Assembly (NCBI GenBank): GCA_000827265.1
Contig: KN834795.1
Span: 175,742-239,741 of the forward strand
DNA from: Collybiopsis luxurians FD-317 M1
Taxonomy: Eukaryota; Basidiomycota; Agaricomycetes; Agaricales; Omphalotaceae
DNA: 64,000 nucleotides
Direction of reading: 5' to 3'
The translations under genes were made by a program, and so were the position numbers. The notes beneath the pieces were generated by a model. The model was not told the origin of the DNA and did no database searches. It worked only from the letters and a program-made list of their open reading frames with translations. The stretch's first letter is position 1, and each line of letters begins with the position of its first letter. Below, one piece after another: positions 45,394 to 57,229 of the stretch.

Positions 45394-46682
45394 TTTAAAG
45401 GTAACGGTTACAGACAAAGAAGGCAGATCGACGCGCCTATGTGACGTGATTGATTACAAAATGAGCGCTCAAGTGTTTCCTCCAACACGAACAAAGTCCC
45501 AGTGCTTTGGATGTTTCAGGCAATTCCACACATTTTCTCGAATTTGATCCCAAATTTTGGCTGGGATTTGTCCAGGTTTTTGATAGCCTTTTTTGCGTCT
45601 TCAAGCCGGGAAGGCTCTTTGGAGGTACTGACGTGTCCCTGAGCGGTGTCCCTGAGCGATGATGCTACTTAAATGACAAACATGCTTTTTGCCCAGGTTG
45701 TCCTCAATATATATCAGCTAGCCTTTAACAGTTATCAATCGATTGCACTGCTATTAAGAAAAAGCTGTGAATGGACTACGCCCCAAATATTGAATTAGGG
45801 ATGGAATCTCAGTGGATCTCAATGAACCCTATGAAGAATTGTTGGAGGAAAACATTCAGAGAGCAGCGATAAAGATCTTCCGCATAATGCCAACTGGGTA
45901 TGGCCAATGTTATAGCGCTTTTTTGACCTCCACTTTCTGCTGCAGTAGGAGGAGGTAATTGTCATGGGACTGCTCCAATAGTTAGATGTACTTTCCATCT
46001 TCAATCATATTGAACAGTCGAATTATCTAGAATGTTTCTTTTGATTCATACGAGTTCCGTTAAATTCTTTCATTTTCTTTGTCTAATAGTTAATTGGTAT
46101 AAAAAGCATCAAGCATGTACAGGAACGACATCCTTACTTTACACCGAATTACATTTTATTTAAGTTACACTTGTGTGAAACTTACTGAGTAATCAACCGA
46201 TAGACGCGTAAGCTCATCGCTGATATCAACTTCGACCGCGTCTGACGCGCGAGCTCGACGTTCTCGAAGGTAATTCAAGTAATTCAAGGTAATCACTTCT
46301 TTACGAATAAGTTAAAGTTATCATTGGACTCGATACGGCCCAGTTCCGTTACAGTAACTTATTTTTTTCAGAGTATGGAGCTTACTACAGCATACGGTCT
46401 TTGCTTCATCGACAATCTCTGTAATGCCAGATTCTCAAAACAAACCGGAAGAATTCAAATAGAGGAGCATTTCAATAGCACAAGCTATTCCGAGAGCTTT
46501 CAAGTCACTTCAGGTGATGCGCTGGGCTACGCGCTTTCACCTGTTGCATGTGATCATGGAAGGGTGCGTCACTGGACACGCCGTGAGTACAAAGAAACGC
46601 TAGGGTACAAAGAGTAGCTTCGGAACTCCCAGCGTCCTTGCTTTTGACTCTCATTATAATCCCTCTGAGTGTCTCACACAAC
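45394..46682. other. Intergenic with repeat D fragment
   Basis: 45633-45885 is repeat family D. The rest has short unsupported frames. Confidence 0.5.
45633..45885 (+). repeat. Repeat family D, 5' part, with GTGTCCCTGAG doublet
   Basis: Starts with two GTGTCCCTGAG units (45633, 45646) and continues in parallel with the reverse complement of 9441-9190. Confidence 0.8.
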
Positions 46683-47989
46683 ATGACTTCGAATCTCACA
46701 CCAATCATATCATTCTGGTGAGTACCCAGCATTAAACTTTCGTGCAGTGTTATGGATATTGACTTGGGTTTTACGCGGATGTTCTTCAGGGCCAAAAATT
46801 TACCTTCTAAGATGGCTTTAGAGCTCAACCTTCAAGCCGATCTACACATCACACATATCGCCATCTCTGCAGACTTCAAAGATGCTCTGGCTCGAACTTC
46901 CCTGACCTTGACTGTTCTGGGTGCGAACGAGGCATCCAACATGGCGTCTCAGCCATTCACTATTGGGAACTTCATGATTGGTCGCGTATGGCTTCGATTT
47001 TTTTAATGTTATTTTTTGTGTAATGGACAGTCGGACTGTAGCTTGAGCATCTTCTTCTGAATATCAAACTGGACAAAGGAATTCGATACCTTCTCAAAAA
47101 TACGGGTCCAAAGTGGGTATTATTATTATTTTTGACTCTCCACTGGTCTCAGCAGTCCATGTAGCACTCTCACCATCATGGGCAACTATGGTACATTGCT
47201 AATAGTCTGAACAATTTGTGCTACCGTAACTTGTATCAACTCTTAGACACCAAAACCTTCAGGAGTGATGAAAAACCGACGCTTTCAACTAGCACGACCA
47301 CGCTAGTTAGTAATTCTGGCGGCTCTTCCAGCTCCAACAATCCCACCGTCGTTCTGTCGAAGGAGAATGGTGCTCCCCAGGTTAATGGACCCAGAAAACG
47401 CGGTCACTCGTCGGATGATCCAGTGCATCTTAGCCCCCATTGGGCACCTACTTCATCCGGTGGTACTGTTATGGGATCTTCTCCAGCAGCAAGTCGTTCT
47501 GCAAGTGATAGTGGTGTCACACCAGTGACGCCTTCGAACCTACCTAGTCAAACTCAGTCTCCAGCCCCGGATGTCCCTTCTGAAGGTGGCGCTGTCTCTC
47601 ATGCGCCCAATGCTCCAGTACCACCACATTCATCCTTTGGAAATGGTCCTCATAACTCCTCTATGACTGCTCAGTCCGGCCAGGGCCCTCCCCCCTCAGC
47701 TCTCTTTGCCAATACTGCATTCACATTCCATGGCCCTAATTCTCACTCTCGGATGGCAGGGGTGCCTAGTAGTGGTTATATACCTCCTTTGGAGAATAGG
47801 CTAAGTGCGGAGAAAGATTTGAAGAAACAAAAGATGAGAGAAGACGTTCAGGTCCCGGCGAAGAAGAAGAAGAAGGAGAAGAAGAAGGAGGTAGGAGGTA
47901 GCAGCAGTGGAATCAAAGCCGAAGGGTCTACTAGTACCAATGAAAAGGGTAAAGGAAAGGACCCCCGCGAGGGACCAGGCTTGGCCTGA
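46683..47989 (+). CDS. Nucleoplasmin-like domain protein with Lys-rich tail
   Basis: Exon 1 46683-46717 (MTSNLTPIISF + TG) joins across a 72-nt intron to 46790 (W AKNLPSKMALELNLQ). Strands typical of the fungal nucleoplasmin-like domain follow: LHITHIAISADFKDALARTS, LTLTVLGANEAS, then after an intron LLLNIKLDKGIRYLLKNTG, and after another CSTLTIMGNYG, matching the family end (VHLTGNY). The domain is split over four or five exons. The final exon (about 47230-47989) is Ser/Pro/Gly-rich and ends with KKQKMREDV and a long Lys run (KKKKKEKKKE) before TGA. Family members bind histones and some carry an FKBP domain; none is present here. Probable nuclear histone chaperone-like role (inference). Confidence 0.6.
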
Positions 47990-48017
47990 GCGCCGTCATC
48001 ATAACTGTTTCCTTCAT

Positions 48018-48175
48018 GGCCTCAATTGATGATGGAGATTAGCATAGTGTGCTTGAAACTTACTTGTATAGAGATCATTCTTGTTGCGTATAACTTGGTG
48101 TCTGCAAATGACCTCATCGTTGGGTATTTGAAGACTCGAAATCCTTGATGTGATAGCTCCGAACGGCGGCAGTAG
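48018..48175 (+). repeat. Repeat family D, 3' part
   Basis: Parallels the reverse complement of 9225-9040 (tagcatagtgtgct, gagatcattcttgttgcgta, gcaaatgacctca). Confidence 0.75.
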
Positions 48176-48249
48176 CTTTATAAAAAGGTAAAACCATCAC
48201 TATGTCGCATCATCGGTGTGCTGCTGGGCATCTCCAACCTGCGCCTTGA

Positions 48250-48430
48250 GTTTTGTACTTGGGTGTTGAACCTCGAGCCCTGCACACCGGGGTGTTGCAC
48301 CTTAAGTGCTGCACCATGAGTTCTTCGCCTCTGTCACGCTTAAAGGGCTGCACTGTGAGTTCTGTGCTTGAAGTACAGCACCCTGAGGTCTACATTTGGA
48401 ATGCAGCTATATATAATCAGTGTATGTGGC
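48250..48430 (+). repeat. Degenerate minisatellite block 1
   Basis: Units built on ggtgttgcaccttaagtgctgcacc and similar. Ends with gaagtacagcaccctgaggt and ggaatgcagctatatataat, shared with the block at 50500-50880. Confidence 0.7.
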
Positions 48431-48439
48431 ACTTTTCGC

Positions 48440-49090
48440 AGCTGTCTTTACATTGACACTTGCCGAAGAAAATATTTCCCCGGCTTTTAGGGCAAAGAGA
48501 CCAAAACGCTACATTCATCTCCTATGCTTCTATGTGAGATTTGTTTGCATACTGCAGAATCTTTCGCCCATCGGAGGTGTAGTCAGCTGCAAGGAAACTG
48601 CTAATTACCAACATTGTCTGTGGGTGGACCACTGGAACAATCCGTATTCACTCTCGAAGTTGTGACAGTGGAGGTAAATCCTGTCACAGACAACGCAGCG
48701 GAGTCTGAGGAATCTGAGCCTTTGCCATCGGATGAACCAGGGTTGAAGGAATCTCTGCTTTTTCCATCAGACAAGACAGTTTCCCGTCTACCGTACGATT
48801 TTGCCTTAGCTGGTAGAGGTGCTAAAGTCCTGCCAGCACTCACCTCTCTTCATTGTAAAATAAGGACCGCTCGACTCGTCTATGTTCAATGCTTCTACAG
48901 TGTTTTTACAGGTAGCACAAATCGTTTATACAATCGAAGAGGATAAGCCATAGCACTTTGACCTTTGGTACGCAGTTCGGACATCCGTCGTATTAGTGGA
49001 AATAGTTGGAAATTGGGGGAGTTCATCAACTTGTGTGCCTAAAATATAAATTCATGACATTAATGCGGTCGAAAATGCTGATTTTTATTA
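48440..49090 (+). pseudogene. SUN-domain gene copy with SUN core deleted
   Basis: Parallels 3208-4264 but lacks the segment corresponding to 3684-4021, which encodes most of the SUN fold (including CWRFNGSQGHIAFSLS). The deletion joins cacctct to cttcattg. It also has stops, loses the first hydrophobic segment, and has a shorter acidic repeat. Non-functional. Confidence 0.8.
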
Positions 49091-49139
49091 GGTGTATATA
49101 GGACTAGCTTCGCTCTTTGGCAATAAATAATTTCGAGAG

Positions 49140-49170
49140 GTGTCCCTGAGTGTCTCTGAGTGTCCCTGAG
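49140..49170 (+). repeat. Triple GTGTCCCTGAG tract (one variant unit)
   Basis: Paralogous to 4311-4341; the middle unit reads gtgtctctgag. Confidence 0.9.
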
Positions 49171-49499
49171 GCGCAGGATTTTTTTCATTTGGGAGTCGTA
49201 CTATTAAGTCACAAAAGTTCTGTACTCTCCTCTATATGAACTTCGGGCTAATGTTATAAGCAAAAGATAATATTATGCACAAGAAGAATACCCAAGGATC
49301 TAAGGTAATATTGCAATTCTCCCATGAAAGTAGTACTTCCCGAATATCCTTGAGCACTGCTGACTTCAAACAAGGGCCTGACATTACCAAAATGACGTTC
49401 GGGCAAACCGTGCACTTGCCTGAATCTTGAAATTTTCTTCCCTCAGAGCGGATTCATAAAAGAAAAGAGAGAGACATCGGCCAAATAAATGCAAGCACA

Positions 49500-49523
49500 G
49501 TGTCCCTGAGCGGTGTCCCTGAG
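49500..49523 (+). repeat. GTGTCCCTGAG doublet
   Basis: Two units 13 bases apart, preceded by gccaaataaatgcaagcac, shared with the site at 26214. Confidence 0.9.
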
Positions 49524-49678
49524 ATGGCTGGTCAACAAGCTTTGCCTGACACACTGAGCAGCCGGGTCTCCTCTAGCTCGAACCCACAAATAAGATGTAA
49601 TACTAGATTGCCACACTCATTGCAAGTAATCTGCTTCCGCATAATTTCCTTCAATTTCTGGCACTCTAACTGAGTCTC

Positions 49679-50257
49679 CTACATGCAAGTCAGTATACAT
49701 TTAATGGAAAATATTCGTGGTATCGTGCTGCAACATGGAGTGAGAATGGCGCATGAGAATATCTCTAATCTGAAGACTCGAATATCTCGAGACGCTTCAT
49801 AAGTTGAATTTAGAGGGATCCAGCAACAGATATTCCCAAGATTGGGATCAGCGAATGAATTTTTGAAGCGCGGTTCTGGTCCTTTGGCTATTAATATGCA
49901 TAGAGGAAGGGCATGTTTTTGCATGGCGGAGGCGAGAATGGAAACGATGCGCTGTTGGTGGTGACTACCGGCGCATTTATCCAGGCCGTCAATGATCAGC
50001 ACCCGATTCTTGGTCAGGGATGAATCCCTCCACTCATTCTCGCGATTTCCAGGATGCGTAGCGGTTCTGGAAATGGTCAAACCGTCACCAATAAACTTAG
50101 ATGAGTAGATCAAAAAGGGTAGAGATTTAAAGGTGCTACTCGCCTCATCAGTGTAAGATTGTAAAGCTGTTTGGAAGAAAATCAAGTGACGCGGTTGAAC
50201 GCAAAGAAAGAAGGGGTGCAGACTCACTATTCTTGAAACCTTGTATCTCATACTCAT
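49679..50257 (-). pseudogene. NACHT NTPase fragment, copy C
   Basis: Paralogue of the fragment at 4513-4899, sharing VLIIDGLDKCAGSHHQQRIV with few changes; here the frame stays open longer on both sides (to a 192-codon frame). No Walker A. The Walker B Asp pair (DGLD) is kept; RPEPHF has become GPEPRF. Confidence 0.6.
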
Positions 50258-50499
50258 TTATCAGTGTGAAAAGTAAATCTGAACCATACCCCACGCAGAC
50301 TGCAGAGTTAACTTTTGCGTCGTTCAATATACAAGTTATATCTCCAATCATGTCAAATAGCGTTCCTGATGTCTTGACATCATCTGGATGAGATCTGGGA
50401 TAATTAAATGATAGTCATTCTATCCAGAACAAACGAACTTGGTGTTTGCAAATGACCTCAACGTAGGGTAATTGAAGACCCGAAATCATGGAAGTTACT

Positions 50500-50880
50500 T
50501 GGGCGTTGAACCTTGAATCCTGCACACTGGGGTGTTGCACCTTTGAGTGCTACGCTAGGGGCGCTGCACCTTAAGTGCTGCCCCATGAGTTCTTCACCTA
50601 GGTGATGAGTGCCACACTTAGGGGGCTGCGCGGCATTGAACCTTGAATCCTGCACACTGGGGTGTTGCACCTTTGAGTGCTGTGCTTAGGTGCTGCACCT
50701 TTGAGTGCTATGCTAGGGGTGCTCCACCTTAAGTGCTGCACCGTGAGTTCTTCACCTAGGTGATGGCAGTGAGTGCCACGCTGGTATGGGCTGCACTGTG
50801 AGCTCTGTGCTTGAAGTACAGCACCCTGAGGTCTACATTTGGAATGCAGCTATATATAATTAGTATATGTGGCACTTTAG
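50500..50880 (+). repeat. Degenerate minisatellite block 2
   Basis: Two long direct repeats (aaccttgaatcctgcacact... at about 50507 and 50637) made of shorter units such as gctgcacctttgagtgct. Related to 48250-48430. Confidence 0.8.
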
Positions 50881-50902
50881 GTCGTTGCATAAGTCAGTGG
50901 CA

Positions 50903-50925
50903 CTCAGGGACACGCTCAGGGACAC
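50903..50925 (-). repeat. CTCAGGGACAC doublet
   Basis: Two units 12 bases apart, at the right edge of the repeat-rich block. Confidence 0.9.
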
Positions 50926-51819
50926 CTGTAACGTCAATGGCAATGTGACATGAGAAGAATGAAAATAAGCTCAGTTCAGTGTGCATAGGAAAATTGGCTG
51001 GACTTTGTGTAACAAGTTTTGCTGTACTGGTATGCTCAGATGCGATATACGGGAGTTCCTACCTCAGCAGCCGACATCAGTCAAAGGTCATGCCGAGCTG
51101 AGCTGATTTCGGCCCCTTGCCGGGAGCAGAAGCCGCGATAACATAAGTTCAGGAAAAGTGAGCCTATCATCCGAGGGATTTCCCGTTAGACTGAATAAGA
51201 TATATTCAACGTAAGTTCTTCATGAATGCCATACACAAACCTAGTACTCACGATACATTAATATGTCACAGTCACATCGTCTGAATAAAGTAAGTTCAGA
51301 ATTTCGAAGCTCATTCATCCTAAAATTATTGAGCATCCGTTATAATAAGTTTATAATAAATTCAACCTAGGATCACCCTTTGTTTTGGCTGAGTTTTGCA
51401 GAAGAACTACCTTATATAAGGACATTTCTCTATTCTTATTGTATTCGGCTTTACATTAATCCTGCGTAATTTCAAAACAATAGCTTAATAAATCTTGGCT
51501 GATATCGTTGATAAAAATGAAAATTTATGGTAAAATCTATTATCATGAGTTTTTCTACAATCCCAAATAAAATACGTGCCTTACGAAAAACAAACCAAGA
51601 TCCAGAATAGGTCAAGTTTAGAATAAGTTCATCACAAGTTACGGAATTTATGTTTAAAACTTTTATCGGTTGTTTTTCATAAGTTTACCATATATGTCGC
51701 AAATTTTTCAAGCTTTGCATGCAGTGTCAGTCAGGACTTTCGTATGGTTGGTTCCTCGTCATCTGAGCTTTTTTTGGAGATCGATATCTACTATTCACAT
51801 TTTACTGATCGATAGTAGA
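50926..51819. other. No gene supported
   Basis: AT-rich DNA with many short frames; nothing recognised. Confidence 0.5.
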
Positions 51820-53463
51820 GACTCAACTGTATATACCCTTTAATTCGTAAACGAGCGATCTCTTCAACCAACGGTGATGATGGGTTTGACATTGCTGCTC
51901 CTCGTGCCTTTCGACGCTCTTCTACTCGCTCACTGAGCTCCGCAGCACTTGAGGACGATTTTAGTATTCCAGACACAGATTTTTCTGATGGTTCCAGTTT
52001 GCATCTTGATTTATTTGAGCCTGAAGGAACCGGCGACGATGACAAACAACAACAGGTACGTATTGCTAAAATTTTGTTAATTCAGCTGCTGAAACTATTA
52101 TATCAAGCAAACCCAGACATCGTGTAGGGACTAGAGGTACACTGACGAGGTTAGAGCTTTGTTCACTAATCGCTTACATGGCTTGCTTTCATGCTCTTTT
52201 TTTCTTTTTCTAGTGCCCCATTGTTCGTCCCCAGCAAGCCGCTGAAGCCCAAAAATCAAAGACCACATGCGTTCCCCAGCCTTCCAAAGCTGTTTCCAAA
52301 AAACAAATATATCGGGAAAAGTCTGGGAGAGTGAATGGCCATTGAGATGGTGAGTTCACAACTGTTTAATTTTGACAATACATTCACTTCGACCCATCCC
52401 AGCCTCGTAATCGCGGATGGCACCACAATACTTACATAATGTATACTCAGCCTGGCCAATGTGTCATCTCAAAAAAAATTACAACCATTACCGCTTGGAA
52501 GAGTTCTCGACTCTGCAATCAGTATTGAAATCGGAATGGCCTTATTTGACAATCCTTATCCAGAGCCTTTTCTAGCTCATCAGAACATTCAACTCACTGT
52601 CTCTACCGCTTGTACTTAGAGGGAGCAAAACCATATTTGGGATCGGGTTGAACGTGATGAAGGGTATCGAGATCAGATTTTTGCCTATGTACATCATTCG
52701 TAATTTCTGTGGCTTTCTTTCAACAATTTCTCTCTATAGGTTTGTGGATGCGTATCTCATATGCGAACCAAGGTCAAGAAGGCCGCGGTCAGTGTTGTGA
52801 CTGGGTTGTATGGGTTACAGGGACTTTTGGACGATCAAGGTAAAAAGCTTGCTGAAGATTTATGGAAGGCATGTTGCTATGTATTTCCCCTTTCCAACGT
52901 ATGTACTACATACTTCTTTGCTTTGTATTTGCACCTCACCTGCTCTCTCTTAGCCACTCGATACGATGACGTGACGCCGCAACAAGCCGTTCGATCACCC
53001 TGAAATCCTGAGTGTCCTTAAGAAGGCATTCTTTGCCAATCCAGATTTGCCTGGCATTGTGTACAAATCATCCTTCAAGTCTTCAGTTTCAGAACATGAG
53101 GAGAAAGAGATTCCCAAGCCTATGCTTTGCCTCATAGGTGTCGCAGTGAGTCATGCATGCAACCTGCTTCTCTTCTCTTTCACTTAGTCTAGAGAGATAT
53201 TCAGTGCTTAAAGGGAATGGACATCAGGTATTCATCGACCTCAGGACTTCCAGGTGCTAGTTATGTCCAAGGAGTATGACCATCTGCTGAAGCTTTGCAG
53301 CGAGAAGATTATGGGCAAAGACGGCAAGGGAGCTCTCAAGTTCCACAATCTGATAGCTTGCCTGTATCGTGACACTACTACGTATGTTGTCCTTCTATTG
53401 GTAATATCTCAGTACTAACACTCACCTTCTGTCAGGGGTGTCGTCATCAACGGAAAACACTGA
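51820..53463 (+). pseudogene. DUF6532-like gene, decayed
   Basis: Resembles the Agaricomycete DUF6532 family (unknown function). In order: an acidic Ser-rich lead (51840-52055, RSLSSAALEDDFSIPDTDFS); a basic stretch (52214-52350); helical part EQNHIWDRVERDEGYRDQIF (about 52620-52680); the core MRTKVKKAAVSVVTGLYGLQ (52761), then NKPFDHPEILSVLKKAFFAN, then EIPKPMLCLIGVA, and YDHLLKLCSEKIMGKDGKGA. The last exon ends INGKH at 53463. Introns have normal GT-AG ends. In-frame TGA codons occur near 52343 (GH-stop-DG) and near 52975 (DTMT-stop-RRNKPF), and there is a one-base shift near 53270. Both stops fit CGA-to-TGA. Not functional as read. Confidence 0.6.
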
Positions 53464-56044
53464 GCTACCGGATATTGACCTTGATGGAATGGAGTAAATA
53501 GAATATTATTTACCTAATATACATTACTCGTTAATCTAATATGTGATTTACCCTATCTGCTGTTCAATCCTGTCCATATTATTGATCAAATATGAGATTT
53601 TTTTGATATGTTGATACGGCAAAATATTGCATAAATATAGCCGAATTCATCTCAAATATTAAATGGGGCTGGAGTATTTAACCCAACTCAGCTATTTTAT
53701 TAGATCGTTAGAATCTGGCGTAATATAACAATATTTGAACCAAATTCTTGATGCAGGTTTTTCCTGACGATCAACCTTGAAGAAGCAGACACATTCCAGT
53801 CGTAACTAAACAATCCATCAACTGTTCGCACTTGCTGAGGTACTTCCTGTATTCCTCCTGACCATTCTGTCGAAATTAGACCGCATCTTCCATTTTTCAA
53901 GCCAAAGTGCTCGCATCTCTGGAGCTTAGCTTTATACGATAATGTTTCCGCCCCTCAGGAATACAATACAATGACTGCACCTAGACTACAAAAAGCTTAA
54001 TGGAACACAAATACCACCAATGCATGCCGAGAATGAGGATTTATACTGTGGTTTCCTTCAATGACTCGATAGTATTCTTCTCATCACATCCTAGTTGGTA
54101 ACCTGAAGACTACTTTTATAGTACCAGCAATTTTGTGGACTAGCGAGTGTTCAAGATGAACTTCCCTCGAAATAGGATCTTGTTAGAATAATTGATGGAG
54201 CGGTCGCTCGAGCGGCCAGAAAATTTAGATAGATTTCTGCGTGACCTCGTAGCCGGAGTAAGGAGGCAAATGGATGAGGGATAAAACTACAGCCTGCGGC
54301 TATATAAATAAGGTAGAGTCCATGCACAAGGGGGTACATCATGTGCCCAGTTGTGAAAATTGGGAAAATACATGAAAATAAATCAAAAAATCTGGTCAGC
54401 TGAATTTGAGAAACATGGCCGCAAGGAACCCTGGAAAATATCCAGGATCCTCAGAGCCATATTTTGAATAGCATATGGTATTGTGTTCTCCTTCAATGTC
54501 CAGGATCAGCATCTCTTGTGGTCCTTCGTGCCAACTTTTGTGCATCCACTAGTAAAATGTCAAATCACCTTTTCCAGACTTTTTCCAACTTTTTGAGCCT
54601 TTTGCTGATCCGATCTTTTTTTGATCTTATCTGTGTGAACTTTTCTTGGTCTTAATATTTCAGCCTTTTTTTAGGTTAGACTTTTATGGAGGTTATCAAG
54701 AGCCTTTTTATTGGCCATGATCTTTTACATAGTCAGATAACTCAACAGATATATTTGACTGAGAACTACTCGTCATCCTGGTATTCCGCCAACTGAAGAA
54801 TATTCAGACCTGAGGTGTGCATATTCCTTCGCAGTGAGCTGATTTAAGGATGCAGGTACTCATTCTCTTTCTCTAAAGCCATGCACTGTTCTTGAGCCGA
54901 ATCACTGTCTCAGCCAGTTTGTGAGTGGTGGATGCTGCTTGCAAACTGAGCTGCAAAACTCGGCACCTCCTGGTGAGTTGTTCATGGAGAGCTCTTTATT
55001 GGCCTGTTACTGACTGCTCATTCTCTAGATTCAACTGTGCAGATGACAATAAGCCTAGAGCTAGAGCGGGTGCATGATGGATCAATGGACATGGTTCTGA
55101 AAATAAACTGTCAATTATAATCCAACAGTTTTTATTGATAATACACACTATAAATGTTCCGAGTGGTTAAGCTGGGATTTTCCCAGAGAGTGCTTTCAGG
55201 TGCCCCTGGTACTCCCTCCACCAGAGTTTTATAGCTGTCTAATTCCATCTCATCCTTGATTCCCTGGAAAGAGTGGGGATTGGTTTATAGGGGTTTAAAC
55301 ATTATTTCATTGAAGTGAACAATACAAGGGAGGTGTTGAAAGCAGGCTCATTTTATTTTATCCTATTGTCAGCAGGCATGTCTATACCACCTTCCAGTCC
55401 CTCAGTTCTTCTTACTCAACCTAGAGGTATTAGATAGTCAAACAAAAGTAGTGCTTTTAATGCAATCTTTGACATCCAATAGGACATTTGGTATGAATAT
55501 AGCTTAAATATATCTCAATATCAAGGTACCTACTAGAGCCTATTCCTGAAGATTTTATCACAGTTTTGCAGAGTCAATGTCTTCAAAAGTTGTACAAAAT
55601 GAATTTTGCCAATCTATCATGAATTATCATTACCTAAATTTACAATGGGGAGAACTTTGTTTTATTAAAGCTCTGCTGCATTGACATGCTCCTTGAGTTA
55701 GGTGCGAGCTGATATACTTTTTAAATCATATTCATTTTCAACAGATGTTGCACCCACCCTCTGTGTCTTCAGGCCCAATAGACTTCCTTGTCAATTGTGG
55801 CTGTGATCAATCATATACCCCCCTGCAAAATGGTCGACTTGATGCTCACTGTGCTTATCATTACAATTGCAGAATTACAGAGTTCTGCATAGAGTCAAAC
55901 TCAAGGAATTTCAGTTTTTGTGACAAGAATATTTTACATCTTTATTCTAAGTGAAACAAAAAGAACAGTATTCTACAAATGATATAAGTACCACAATGGT
56001 TACAGGCTTCATTAAATTTATGAAGTTGGGCTATAGTTCCTGTT
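53464..56044. other. AT-rich intergenic region
   Basis: Over 2.5 kb without a supported gene. Only short frames, T-rich runs and no recognised repeat family. Confidence 0.5.
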
Positions 56045-56688
56045 TTAGATTGTTTCAGTTAAATCTGCCCTGTTTGCAAGCAGCAACTTGACAACAGCTT
56101 CATAGCCATTCAATGCAGCTACCTGAAGTGCATTCCCATAGAAACCACCAGCCTGGGTTGGAAATAGTGAAGTAGATGGCAATTGTAATGCTCGCTGTAC
56201 TCTTATTTTTGCTTCCATGTGTTTGAGTGCTTAGTTACATTTCTATTTTGATGATTGCACAGTTACCTAGTAGATAGCTAGATAATTCAACCTATTATAC
56301 GAAGATCTATATAAGTACTGTAGTTTCCAATAAATCCCCAGTGCATTTGACCTGGGCTTTTGCTATTGGTACTGGAGTTCTGAAGGTTTCTCCAACACCT
56401 GGGCATCCACATCTGAACCATTTTCAAGCAGCAACTTGACAACAGCTTCATTGCATTTCTCTGCAGCTGCTGGGAGTGCATTCCCATATTCACCAGCCTG
56501 GGCATTCACATCTGTACCATTTTCAAGCAGGAACTTGACAATAGCTTCATTGCCTTCCTGCACAGCTGCCTGGAGTGCATTCCCATATTTACCACCCTGG
56601 GCATTCACATCTGCACCATTTTCAAGCAGCAACTTGGCAACAGCTTCATTGCCTATCCAAGTCTGTGCAGCTGCCTGGATTGCATTCC

Positions 56689-56806
56689 NNNNNNNNNNNN
56701 NNNNNNNNNNNNNNNNNNNNNNNNNNNNNNNNNNNNNNNNNNNNNNNNNNNNNNNNNNNNNNNNNNNNNNNNNNNNNNNNNNNNNNNNNNNNNNNNNNNN
56801 NNNNNN
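56689..56806. other. Assembly gap (118 N)
   Basis: Lies inside the ankyrin tandem repeats, so unit number is uncertain. Confidence 0.99.
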
Positions 56807-57224
56807 CTTGACAACAGCTTCATTGCCTCTCCAAGTCTGTGCAGCTGCCTGGAGTGCATTCCCATATTTGCCACCCTGAGCATTCACATCTGCACCATTT
56901 TCAACCAGCAGCTTGACAACAGCTTCATTACATTCCTTTGCAGCTGCCTGGAGTGCATTTCCATATTCACCACCCTGGGCATTCACATCTGCACCATTTT
57001 CAAGCAGCAACTTGACAGCAGCTTCATTGCCTTCCTGCACAGCTGCCTGGAGTGCATTCTCATATTCACCACCCTGGGCATTTACATCTGCACCATTTTC
57101 AAGCAGCAACTTGAGAACAGCTTCATTGCCTATCCAAGTCTGTGCAGCTGCCTGGAGTGCATTCCCATATTTACTACCCTGGGCATTTACATCTGCACCA
57201 TTTTCAAGTAGCAACTTGACAACA

Positions 57225-57229
57225 GCTTT
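57225..57229. repeat. Target-site duplication GCTTT, left
   Basis: GCTTT is repeated at 61916-61920, directly outside the two LTRs. Confidence 0.9.

Larger units (their letters stand above)
48445..50430. repeat. Duplicated SUN-NACHT block, copy C
   Basis: Same order as copy A (SUN part, triple GTGTCCCTGA tract at 49140, NACHT fragment, trailing segment), with an extra about 450-bp insertion at 49243-49695 that carries its own GTGTCCCTGAG doublet. Confidence 0.8.
56045..57229 (-). pseudogene. Ankyrin-repeat gene, split by Copia insertion
   Basis: Encodes tandem ankyrin repeats of 33-35 residues with near-identical units (GGEYGNALQAAA... then VKLLLENGADVNAQ). At least eight units are visible, one inside the N gap. 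The C-terminal unit lies beyond an intron of about 245 nt: DVDAQ joins to AGGFYGNALQVAALNGYEAV and the frame ends TAA at 56045. The unusual sameness of units suggests recent expansion or homogenisation. The N-terminal side is cut at 57229 by the Copia element; only about 20 bases of coding sequence (61916-61935) remain on the far side before another repeat. Such ankyrin blocks are often the C-terminus of NACHT/NLR-like proteins, but no such domain is visible here. Confidence 0.8.

Noticed and set aside
39997..45656. A single 5.7-kb transposon bounded by opposed GGGACAC doublets
   Set aside because: The outer flanks show no target duplication and the interior holds ordinary intron-rich host genes.
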